Assembly (NCBI GenBank): GCA_016124755.1
Contig: WGNA01000005.1
Location: 1-64,000, forward strand
DNA from: Bacteroidota bacterium
Lineage (GTDB): Bacteria; Bacteroidota; Bacteroidia; NS11-12g; UBA9320
Direction of reading: 5' to 3'
Length of the DNA: 64,000 nucleotides
This document shows, piece after piece, positions 15,982-24,201 of the stretch. Position 1 is the stretch's first letter. Each line of letters begins with the position of its first letter. A program made the translations under genes and the position numbers. The notes below the pieces were generated by a model. It searched no databases. It was not told where the DNA came from and worked only from the letters and a program-made list of their open reading frames with translations.

Positions 15982-17538
15982 TTATTTCAGTTTAAAAGAG
16001 GTAAAAAATCTCCTGAATTCGGGAGAGCTGAGTAGCGAATTATCTCCATTCATTTCGATTTCGTACGTGTAGATGACTCCCATTTCCGGATCTTCCTTTT
16101 CAACTTTCCAACTTAAGGAATGAGTCATTTTGTTATACATCAATTCCATGGTTTCTCCGGAGTTGCCGGTGAACGAAATCATCTCTTCACTACTCTTCCG
16201 CATGTTGCTCACATCAAGAGTTTGAGACAATTTCACAAATTCACCCATCAGACTCATCTTGAGTTTCTCAACATAACTTGCATTCGGGTCAACCGGCATG
16301 GGAGGAAAAACCGGTTCGTTTGAATTATTCTCAGAGTCATCGATGATTTCCTCATCATATTCTTCTACTTCTTCATATTCCTCAGCCATTTCCTCTTCGG
16401 TAGCTTCCTCTTCGTTATACGACATATAATTTTCCAACCTGGAAACTTTAAATGCCACACGACCTTGCTTTAAAACAAGATTATTAGCCATAGTTTCATT
16501 CCAATCGAAAAGATCGCGATACACTGAGTCTACTCCAACTGGAACATCAACCATAAACCACTCGTGATTGTACGTCTTCCATTTGATCTCCGGGAGTTTT
16601 GAATTTTCACCACCTGTAATATCAACCGGTTTTACCGTGTAGCCGGCCTTTTTGTATTGTTCGATTAATCCGTTCGGGCCGCAAAGATGTCCCGCTCCAA
16701 CACCTATGAACATGGATTGTTTACGGATGTCTTTGGACGTTCGTTTAAACATCACATCATTTCTGGCCAACAATAATTTTTCATAGAATTCCCGGATGGC
16801 TTTTATATCTGTTCCGGTGAGGCCGTTTATTTCAGAGCAAACAGCATTCAGATTATGCTGCGAATAAGACTGCAACAAAGTGGAAGGATTCATCAGATCG
16901 GCATTGGTGAGTACGCTCCAATCGTCCTTTTTCAAGAAACTAATTAATGCATCTTTAATAAATTTTTTATCGATGGATGTGAGTACATTGAGTTGTTCTG
17001 TCATGGTTTCGATTCCCATCATTTTCTTGCCTTGTTTTTTGGCATAATTGAAGAGAAACTGGTCAACAAAATCGAGTCGGGCAGAGTCAACCGACATCGC
17101 TTTTGCATAATTAATTACCGCCGGAACAACATATTTTACTATGCGATTTGCAAGCGTATCTGCCGGTATTGTCTTCTCCATCTCGGGGAGAATTTCTTTT
17201 GTAAAGTAGTCTGCCCATTCCTTGCCGATTTTAGCGTATCGCTTGTCCTTCATCTTAAATTTGATGTCGAGATCAAGCTCAAATGCAGCAACTTCGCAAG
17301 CGTTTATTGCATCAAAAACCTTGTCGTTCCAGTTGAACAGTTCTTCGTTTTTCAAATGCATCGTTCCAAACAGGTAGGAACTTTTCTTTAATCCGTTACC
17401 GGAAATCTCGTACAACAAAGTGTTTTGAGATTGTACAAAACCCGTTAATCCCGAAAGAAAAAGCAGTAGAATCCAGATTTTTTTCAAAGTCGCTTTTTGC
17501 GGCAAATAAACAGCAATCCGGAATTGTTTGAACCGCAT
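15982..17538 (-). CDS. TraB/GumN-family protein with acidic C-terminal extension
   Basis: 518 residues from ATG 17538, chosen because the hydrophobic signal segment IWILLLFLSGLTGFVQSQ follows within normal distance; a longer frame starts at 17592. The TraB/GumN domain spans about residues 40-320 (SYLFGTMHLKNEELF, EVAAFELDLD, FIGVGAGHLCGPNGLIEQ) and belongs to the EreA/ChaN-like metal-dependent clan. Beyond it lies an extension with a run rich in Glu and Asp (plus strand about 16340-16430) and a second folded-looking region. The protein is probably periplasmic. It precedes the Gre-like gene by 16 bases. Confidence 0.75.
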   Translation of the reverse strand: MRFKQFRIAVYLPQKATLKKIWILLLFLSGLTGFVQSQNTLLYEISGNGLKKSSYLFGTMHLKNEELFNWNDKVFDAINACEVAAFELDLDIKFKMKDKRYAKIGKEWADYFTKEILPEMEKTIPADTLANRIVKYVVPAVINYAKAMSVDSARLDFVDQFLFNYAKKQGKKMMGIETMTEQLNVLTSIDKKFIKDALISFLKKDDWSVLTNADLMNPSTLLQSYSQHNLNAVCSEINGLTGTDIKAIREFYEKLLLARNDVMFKRTSKDIRKQSMFIGVGAGHLCGPNGLIEQYKKAGYTVKPVDITGGENSKLPEIKWKTYNHEWFMVDVPVGVDSVYRDLFDWNETMANNLVLKQGRVAFKVSRLENYMSYNEEEATEEEMAEEYEEVEEYDEEIIDDSENNSNEPVFPPMPVDPNASYVEKLKMSLMGEFVKLSQTLDVSNMRKSSEEMISFTGNSGETMELMYNKMTHSLSWKVEKEDPEMGVIYTYEIEMNGDNSLLSSPEFRRFFTSFKLK

Positions 17539-17681
17539 GTTTGTAAATTTCGCGAATCGATGCAAACCGCTGTAAACACTATGCTTTTGCATTCTTTCAC
17601 TTCCGGTTTTGTGATAATATTCATATCACCTGCGTTCGGTTGCTTTCGAATTTCTGTTGTGTGTTGGATATTTGCCTCTTC

Positions 17682-18836
17682 ATGAGATTCCCTTCAGACA
17701 TTTCGTCTAAACTTCCACAGTCGGGCCGATCGATATTTTCGGTAATGACTGAAATGGCCAATAAGAACAACGCGCTGAATCTGGCTCAGGGCTTTCCGGA
17801 TTTTCCTCCTGCTACCGACCTGATCAAACTGGTGAATGAAGGAATGAAAAAAGGCTACAACCAATATGCACCCATGCCGGGACTAATGCCTCTCCGGGAA
17901 ATTATCGCAGAAAAAACGGAGCAAACGTATGGTGCACGCTATAATCCCGATACCGAAATTACTATAGTTCCCGGTGCAACCTTCGGAATTTATGCAGCTA
18001 TTACAGCATTTGTAAGGGATGGCGACGAAGTAATCATCTTTGAACCGGCATACGATTGCTATATCCCGGCTATTGATTTAAACGGTGGAAAAGCGGTTCG
18101 TGTTGAACTAAAATATCCGAACTACGACATCGACTGGTCGGAGGTAAAAAAGCTGATCAACTTTAAGACAAGGATGATTATCGTAAATACGCCTCATAAC
18201 CCAACGGGCAGTGTGCTTTCCAAAGATGCGGTTGCTCAGTTGGCTAAAATTGTGAAAGGCAGTGACATCATTATTCTGAGCGACGAGGTGTATGAACACA
18301 TCATTTTCGACGGACAGGAACATCAGAGCCTGGCCCGATATCCGGAACTCGCTGAACGAAGTCTGATCATTTCTTCATTCGGAAAAACTTATCACACCAC
18401 CGGATGGAAAATGGGTTACATCAACGCGCCGGAAAATCTCACTGAGCAAATCCGGAAGGTGTATCAATACATGGTTTTCAGTTGTTCGACACCGGTTCAA
18501 TATGCGTATGCCGAAATCTTAAAAAATCCGGAAACGTATCTGGGACTTTCAGCTTTCTATCAGGAAAAACGGGATGTATTCAGAGCTGCACTCTCCGGTT
18601 CCAGATTTCACATAATGCCGTGTAGTGGCTCGTATTTCCAATTACTCGGATATGAAAATATTTCGGAACTCGGCGATCTCGAATTCGCTCAGGAATTAAC
18701 CGAAAAACACAAGCTTGCTTCCATTCCCATTTCCGTTTTCTACCGAATGAAAACCGATAACCGCGTACTAAGATTCTGTTTTGCCAAGCAGAATTCAACT
18801 TTAGAACAAGCCGCCGAGATTTTATGTGCGATCTGA
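17682..18836 (+). CDS. Methionine/glutamine-type aminotransferase (PLP)
   Basis: 384 residues from ATG 17682, class I/II aminotransferase fold. The Schiff-base lysine is K235 in SSFGKTYHTTGWK, and NTPHNPTGSVL and SDEVYEHIIFD bind the cofactor. It most resembles E. coli YbdL and glutamine transaminase K, which transaminate methionine, aromatic amino acids or glutamine. Its stop overlaps the start of the omega-amidase gene by 13 bases. This pairing is known for salvaging 2-oxo acids, with glutamine as donor and the amidase pulling the reaction forward. Confidence 0.88.
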   Translation: MRFPSDISSKLPQSGRSIFSVMTEMANKNNALNLAQGFPDFPPATDLIKLVNEGMKKGYNQYAPMPGLMPLREIIAEKTEQTYGARYNPDTEITIVPGATFGIYAAITAFVRDGDEVIIFEPAYDCYIPAIDLNGGKAVRVELKYPNYDIDWSEVKKLINFKTRMIIVNTPHNPTGSVLSKDAVAQLAKIVKGSDIIILSDEVYEHIIFDGQEHQSLARYPELAERSLIISSFGKTYHTTGWKMGYINAPENLTEQIRKVYQYMVFSCSTPVQYAYAEILKNPETYLGLSAFYQEKRDVFRAALSGSRFHIMPCSGSYFQLLGYENISELGDLEFAQELTEKHKLASIPISVFYRMKTDNRVLRFCFAKQNSTLEQAAEILCAI

Positions 18837-19600
18837 AGATTTCACTAATTCAAACCCAGCTTTATTGGGAAGATGTGCCGGCTAATCTTCATCATTTTCA
18901 CAGCATGATTCAAGAATGTCCAGCTGAATCTGATTTGATTTTATTGCCGGAAATGTTCAACACCGGTTTTACTATGAAGGCTGATCAGTTCGCGGAATTG
19001 ATGAGTGGAGAAACCGTTCAATGGCTGACAAAGCAAGCCAAAATCAAAAATGCTGCGATTGCAGGAAGTCTTATAATTTCTGAAAACGACAAATTCTTCA
19101 ACCGGTTTGTATGCGCGTTTCCCGATGGCACAACAAAAGCCTATGATAAAAGACATCGCTTCAGCATGGGCAACGAAGACAAAGATTTTAGTGCCGGTAC
19201 AGAGAGAGTAGTATTTGAAATCAACGGTTGGAGAATATTTCCACAGGTGTGTTATGATCTTCGGTTCCCGGTTTGGAGCCGGAATCTGAATCACTACGAT
19301 GTTTTGATTTATGTCGCCAATTGGCCCGAGGTGAGAACTCCGCAATGGACGAAACTTCTTCAGGCCCGTGCAATCGAAAATCAATGTTATGTAGCGGCGG
19401 TAAACAGAATTGGTCGCGACGGAAACGGAATGAATCACATCGGCGCAAGTGCTGTTATTGATTTTATGGGCGAACCAATCGTGAGTTACAGCGAATCTTC
19501 CATAATTCTAAACGCAACTTTAAAACACGAAGAATTGATGAACTGGAGAGAACGTTTCCCGGTGATGAAAGACGCCGATTCGTTCGACATCCGACTTTGA
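18824..19600 (+). CDS. Nitrilase-family omega-amidase (YafV-like)
   Basis: 258 residues of the carbon-nitrogen hydrolase superfamily. The catalytic triad is visible as Glu43 (LLPEMFNTGF), Lys109 (AYDKRHRF) and Cys143 (PQVCYDLRFP). The sequence matches the YafV/Nit2 branch, which hydrolyses 2-oxoglutaramate or 2-oxosuccinamate to the oxo acid and ammonia. The 13-base overlap with the aminotransferase upstream strongly suggests joint expression and function in 4-methylthio-2-oxobutanoate (methionine) salvage. Confidence 0.88.
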   Translation: MCDLKISLIQTQLYWEDVPANLHHFHSMIQECPAESDLILLPEMFNTGFTMKADQFAELMSGETVQWLTKQAKIKNAAIAGSLIISENDKFFNRFVCAFPDGTTKAYDKRHRFSMGNEDKDFSAGTERVVFEINGWRIFPQVCYDLRFPVWSRNLNHYDVLIYVANWPEVRTPQWTKLLQARAIENQCYVAAVNRIGRDGNGMNHIGASAVIDFMGEPIVSYSESSIILNATLKHEELMNWRERFPVMKDADSFDIRL

Positions 19601-19613
19601 GTTCAATTTCAAC

Positions 19614-19621
19614 TAATTTTG
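19614..19621 (+). promoter_or_regulatory. -7 promoter box of map
   Basis: TAATTTTG, an exact TAnnTTTG match, 6 bases before the ATG at 19628. The close spacing implies a near-leaderless transcript and argues against the in-frame start at 19619, which would lie inside the box. Confidence 0.6.
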
Positions 19622-19627
19622 CCGGCC

Positions 19628-20392
19628 ATGTCAATCCGCATCAAAACGGCTCAGCAAATTGAAGGAATTCGGAAGAGTTCGCAACTGGCTGCTGAGTGTC
19701 TTAAATATTTAGAACAATTCGCTGTAGCCGGCAACACAACCGGATTTTTAGATCAGAAGGCAGCCGAATTCATGAAGGAACACGGAGCTGTCTCTGCCAC
19801 CAAAGGGTATAACGGTTTTACCGGAAATATCTGCACTTCCCCAAACGACGTGATTTGCCACGGAGTTCCGGGGGCTTATGAATTAAAAGACGGAGACATT
19901 CTGAATATTGATGTTACTACTGTGCTCAACGGCTATTACGGTGATACGTGTAAAATGTATTCGATCGGAACGGTTTCAGAAGAAGCCGAAAAACTAATGA
20001 AGGTCACACGGGAATGTCTTAAGATCGGAATGAAAGAATGTTATCCCGGGAATCGCTTTGGCAACATCGGTTATGAAATCTCTGAATATGTAAAGCCATT
20101 TGGTTATGGAGTGGTTTACGAATTCTGTGGTCATGGTGTTGGAGTGAAGTTTCATGAAGATCCCGACGTTTGTCACATTGCGCAAAAAAATACCGGAAAA
20201 CGAATGCGTCCCGGTATGATCTTCACGATTGAACCGATGATCAACATAGGAAAAGCCCGCTGTAAGATTGATAAACAAGATGGATGGACGGCACGAACGA
20301 TCGACGGAAAACTCTCAGCCCAATACGAACACACCATTCTGATCACAGAAAACGGATGTGAAGCGCTCACGGATGTTTATGGTGAGTTCTGA
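19628..20392 (+). CDS. map: Type I methionine aminopeptidase
   Basis: 254 residues. It removes the initiator methionine from nascent proteins using two metal ions. The metal ligands fall in conserved blocks: NIDVTTVLNGYYGDTCKM (two Asp), GHGVGVKFHEDP (His), FTIEPMIN (Glu) and YEHTILIT (Glu). CHGVPG supplies the substrate-binding His. It lacks the zinc-finger extension of eukaryotic forms. It lies 27 bases after the omega-amidase and has its own promoter box. Confidence 0.95.
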   Translation: MSIRIKTAQQIEGIRKSSQLAAECLKYLEQFAVAGNTTGFLDQKAAEFMKEHGAVSATKGYNGFTGNICTSPNDVICHGVPGAYELKDGDILNIDVTTVLNGYYGDTCKMYSIGTVSEEAEKLMKVTRECLKIGMKECYPGNRFGNIGYEISEYVKPFGYGVVYEFCGHGVGVKFHEDPDVCHIAQKNTGKRMRPGMIFTIEPMINIGKARCKIDKQDGWTARTIDGKLSAQYEHTILITENGCEALTDVYGEF

Positions 20393-20410
20393 TTTCTGCA
20401 TGTTTGCACT

Positions 20411-21907
20411 ATGCACAACAATCCGGTTTTTCTGCGTCGGCTTTCAGACGATCTGAGCAAAAGAATCGGAGGAAAAACGCTCGTACGTTGTGTAAGCACT
20501 TCTCCAACCGAAATCTATTTTCAATTTCAGGACTTTGTTCTGGAAGTTGTTTTCTCCGATAATTCCACCTTATTTCTGTTTCCGGAAATCAAATATTTCC
20601 CTGTTCGCAATACCATTCCTCAGTTTAAAGAATGCTGGGGGAAGGAGATTCTGAATTGTTCGGTTCCATTTCCCGACCGGGTAATTGAGCTGAACTTTAC
20701 GGATAATTCGACCCTATCTGTTTTGGCTTTTGGAAGAAACAGCGGAATTGTATTTCAGAAGAATCGGGAAATACTAAATAGGTTTAAATTACCCGAACAT
20801 CAGACTTTACCTGAGTTTAATGGAGTAATAGATCTTTCGGGTAATGAATCGGAAATATTAAAATCAAATCGCTTTTTACATACGGATTGGATTCGGGAAA
20901 TGAAGGAAAAAGGTTTTTTCGATACGTTAAATGATAGAGAGAAAGTCTGGAATTCTTTTTTAAATGAATTATCTCAGAGACCGGTTTGTATTAGCCCGGA
21001 ACCCAAATTAGATATTGTTAAAAACAGAACTGAATGTGCCGGAGAGCTCTTTCACGATTCGGTTTCAGCCATCCAGTATTTCTCAAAACAATTTCTTTCG
21101 GTTAAAAGGTTTAATCGTTTATTTACTTCTATTAATAATGAATTAACCAAACGAAAAAAAAATCTTGAAGACCGAATAAGAGGTGCTAAAATAAAATTAG
21201 AAAAAACTGCAACCGGCAATCATTACCGGGAATTAGCGGATATTCTGATGGCCAATTTACATGTTGATAAACCAGAAGGAAAATCGATTTCTGTTTTTAA
21301 TTTTTATACCAACAAACCCATAGAAATTAAAATTAATAAAGACCTGTCTCTTCAAAAAAATGCAGAGGTATTTTATCGCAAAGCAAGAAATCAACACAAA
21401 GAAATTGAGCATCTTGAATTAATGCTTGCCAAGATGCTGGATGAAATTTCTGTGGTTCAAAAGCATCTGGAAGTATTAAATAAATCTCACGATTTAAAAA
21501 CTCTTCAAAGCCTTTCAACTGAAATTGCAAACAAATCGGAAACAAAAAAACCGGTTCTGCCTTACAAGGTTTTTACCTGTGATGATTTCGAGATACGGGT
21601 TGGAAAGAATGCCCAATCGAATGACAAGTTATTGAAATCCGCCGGGAGATTTGATATATGGTTGCATGCACGCAATACTTCCGGTTCGCATGTCATCATT
21701 AGAAATCCATCAAATGAAACGATTCCGGAACATGTGCTGGAATACGCAGCAGCTTTGGCCGCAGGACATTCGGGAAATCAGCATGAAGGCTTAGCCGCTG
21801 TGATTCATACTCCGGTTAAATATGTTAGAAAATTCAAAGGAGCTTTACCGGGTCAGGTGAAAGTGGATCGTGAAGAGGTAATTCTTATAGAACCAAAAAA
21901 GGTGTGA
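20411..21907 (+). CDS. rqcH: NFACT protein RqcH (ribosome quality control)
   Basis: 498 residues with the NFACT layout: NFACT-N/HhH region to about 230, a long coiled coil at about 240-370 (NRLFTSINNELTKRKKNLED), and a C-terminal NFACT-R domain (RFDIWLHARNTSGSHVII, AALAAGHSG). Bacterial RqcH binds obstructed 50S subunits and recruits tRNA-Ala to add C-terminal alanine tails that mark stalled proteins for degradation. ATG 20411 is preceded by a weak -7-like CATGTTTG, 4 bases upstream. The stop codon lies in the terminator stem of the convergent gene. Confidence 0.88.
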   Translation: MHNNPVFLRRLSDDLSKRIGGKTLVRCVSTSPTEIYFQFQDFVLEVVFSDNSTLFLFPEIKYFPVRNTIPQFKECWGKEILNCSVPFPDRVIELNFTDNSTLSVLAFGRNSGIVFQKNREILNRFKLPEHQTLPEFNGVIDLSGNESEILKSNRFLHTDWIREMKEKGFFDTLNDREKVWNSFLNELSQRPVCISPEPKLDIVKNRTECAGELFHDSVSAIQYFSKQFLSVKRFNRLFTSINNELTKRKKNLEDRIRGAKIKLEKTATGNHYRELADILMANLHVDKPEGKSISVFNFYTNKPIEIKINKDLSLQKNAEVFYRKARNQHKEIEHLELMLAKMLDEISVVQKHLEVLNKSHDLKTLQSLSTEIANKSETKKPVLPYKVFTCDDFEIRVGKNAQSNDKLLKSAGRFDIWLHARNTSGSHVIIRNPSNETIPEHVLEYAAALAAGHSGNQHEGLAAVIHTPVKYVRKFKGALPGQVKVDREEVILIEPKKV

Positions 21908-21939
21908 ACCTTACCGGATATCCGGTGAAAGCTCACACC
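21895..21939 (-). terminator. Terminator of the Asp-rich T9SS gene
   Basis: On the minus strand a 7-bp outer stem (GGTGTGA/TCACACC) encloses a perfect 14-base palindrome (ACCGGATATCCGGT) and is followed by six T. The outer stem includes the stop codon of rqcH on the other strand. The 60 bases between it and the gene at 22009 contain small hairpins but no gene. Confidence 0.7.
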
Positions 21940-22008
21940 TCCTGAGGGCGGTGTATAACACACGCTCTACTGCGACTTGATCAGTACCACATGGGTACCG
22001 AAGGGGAA

Positions 22009-24120
22009 TTAGTGCCTAACCAGCACTTTAAAAGTTTTGCGTATGCGATCGTTGTATAATGTCATTACATAATAACCTCTCGGATAATCGGAGGTGATGA
22101 TGGTTTTGCGTTCGTTGACGCCTTCCTCAGTGAAGACAGTTCTTCCGGTTTGATCAACAATTGATATATTGAAGACCTGGCCGGGCAGTTCCACGTTCAA
22201 TTCCTGATCTGCCGGGTTTGGATAAACCTTGCCTTCACTGTGATCAGCTTCAAACCAGGAGAATGAAATCAACGGATGGAATTCGTCGTCACCGTTAAAG
22301 TCAAATTGGTGCAAACGGTAATAGATGTAATGTTCATCTTTTGGCGCGGTGCCATCGAGGAATACATATTCATTCCGGTTCATCGTGGTTCCGTTGCCGG
22401 TAACCTGACCAATTTTCTGAAACGTTACTCCGTCTGAACTTCTCTCAATATCGAAATGGCTGTTATTTTCTTCTGAAGCGGTTACCCATCTTAGTTCAAC
22501 CTGATCTCCGGAAGGATTTGCCGTAAACGAAATCAGTTCAACGGGAAGAAGTGTCTGTCCACCATTGTCCCAACCAGAGTGGCTGGCGAGGCAGAAACTG
22601 ATAGGAGCTTCATCGCCATAAGGGGAGATTACTGCTTCATCACCGAAATAAATTCTGGATTCATTATCGTCGTCGGTTAATCCGCTGTCTTCGTCATCGT
22701 CGTCGTCGTCACCATCATCCCCGCTATCGTTTCCGCCACCACTGCTGGTTGTAAGATCTAATGTTACGGTTCTGCTTGAAAGATTCGGGCCTTGTATGGT
22801 GAGTGCAATCTGCTCACAGAAACCGGAAATTGTGATTGTTCCGCAATCAGATGAGCTTCGCCAACTGTTGGACGTGGTTGCTGTTCCGGTTCCGCCGCTG
22901 TTGGGTAGATTGAAAAAGTTGTCGTTATCGCCATCTACAATCAGATTCGCCTGTAGTGTGTACATCGAAGACGGCACGTTGGTACCACTGAATGAAATGT
23001 TATAATCAATATCAGCAGTCCAGTTGTAACCATACGTACAGCTTCCAGGAATGTTAAGGGTTGCTACGGTAAACTCTGCGGTTACTGTGTATCCGTTTGT
23101 TGAATTAACTGTGAAAGTACAACCGGTTCCGCCACTGCTTCCGCTGTTGTTGTCATCATCATCTTCTTCGTCATCCCCGCTGCCATTATCATCGCCCGTA
23201 TTGTATTGTTCTCCCAGGTCGAGTGAAATGGTTTGAGAAGAAATACCGGGGCCTTCAATTTCTATTTCAATAGATTCACAGAGTTCATCAATTTTAATAG
23301 AATGACAATCGTGCTGACTTCTCCAGCTATTTGCGGTTGTAGTTGTTCCGGTTCCACCGCTGTTTGGCAGATCGAGGAAGTTATCGTCGTCTCCGTCGCA
23401 TACCAGATTTCCCTGTAGTGTATACAACGAGTTCGGGATGTTACTTCCGGTGAAAGACACGTGATACTTGAGATCTACTGTGTAATTGTAACCGTTTTGG
23501 CAATTGTTGGGTGTGTTAATTTTTGTCGGTTCGATTTCGATCCAGACCGTATAGCCGTTGGTTGAAGTAACAGAGAATGTACAACTGTTCGGATGTGAGT
23601 TTTTGTGGAACGAACAACTGGGATCCCCACAATCATAATTCTGGTCTGAGTCGTCGTCCTCATCGTCACCGATCGTCATGTCGTCGCAACCGGTTACTCC
23701 GACGTCTTCAACTTTTAAGTGATATCCGCTCCGACAAAGAATTACGGCATCTTCTCCAAGGTAAAGGCCTTTGTCCTGAGCGAAAATGATGTCACCACCT
23801 TTCATATTGATGATTACATCTTTCTTCGACATCTGATCACAATCTTCATCGATGTACAAATCACCTGTGAGTTCAAGTGTGTCACCATCAGACAGTGATT
23901 TCATAATGTTCTTGTTTGATTTTGTACTTGCGTTTCCACTGATGGTTTTTGTTTCCGGATCACTGGTGTGTTTCGCAAGTGCATTTTCCCGGGAAAGGAA
24001 ATTCGTTGAGGCAAAGAAGGCAAGGGTAAGTACGGTTCCAATGCCCGCCGTAATCAATAGGATACGCTTAATGTTCAGCTCATTGCGAACATCAGGGCGC
24101 GGGTCTAAATTTAGTTTCAT
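22009..24120 (-). CDS. Asp-rich T9SS surface protein with tandem repeats
   Basis: 703 residues. An N-terminal membrane-spanning or signal segment (ILLITAGIGTVLTLAFFAS) is followed by two similar domains of about 130 residues, both starting CTF(S/T)V and containing NGY(T/N), a DGD(N/D)DNF motif and paired cysteines. They are joined by runs of Asp/Gly. A jelly-roll-like region (ELRWVTASEENNSHFDIERS) and a T9SS type A sorting domain (KVYPNPADQELNVEL to the end) complete it. It should be exported and anchored outside. The Asp runs suggest calcium binding or flexible spacers. The function is unknown, and the response regulator gene lies 81 bases upstream. Confidence 0.75.
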   Translation of the reverse strand: MKLNLDPRPDVRNELNIKRILLITAGIGTVLTLAFFASTNFLSRENALAKHTSDPETKTISGNASTKSNKNIMKSLSDGDTLELTGDLYIDEDCDQMSKKDVIINMKGGDIIFAQDKGLYLGEDAVILCRSGYHLKVEDVGVTGCDDMTIGDDEDDDSDQNYDCGDPSCSFHKNSHPNSCTFSVTSTNGYTVWIEIEPTKINTPNNCQNGYNYTVDLKYHVSFTGSNIPNSLYTLQGNLVCDGDDDNFLDLPNSGGTGTTTTANSWRSQHDCHSIKIDELCESIEIEIEGPGISSQTISLDLGEQYNTGDDNGSGDDEEDDDDNNSGSSGGTGCTFTVNSTNGYTVTAEFTVATLNIPGSCTYGYNWTADIDYNISFSGTNVPSSMYTLQANLIVDGDNDNFFNLPNSGGTGTATTSNSWRSSSDCGTITISGFCEQIALTIQGPNLSSRTVTLDLTTSSGGGNDSGDDGDDDDDDEDSGLTDDDNESRIYFGDEAVISPYGDEAPISFCLASHSGWDNGGQTLLPVELISFTANPSGDQVELRWVTASEENNSHFDIERSSDGVTFQKIGQVTGNGTTMNRNEYVFLDGTAPKDEHYIYYRLHQFDFNGDDEFHPLISFSWFEADHSEGKVYPNPADQELNVELPGQVFNISIVDQTGRTVFTEEGVNERKTIITSDYPRGYYVMTLYNDRIRKTFKVLVRH

Positions 24121-24201
24121 CGTAGTAAGTAGTTAGTGAAATAGTTCGTGTTAATGTTTTTAATTCATATTGGGTTTATAATCCTTAATGACAATGGGTG
24201 T

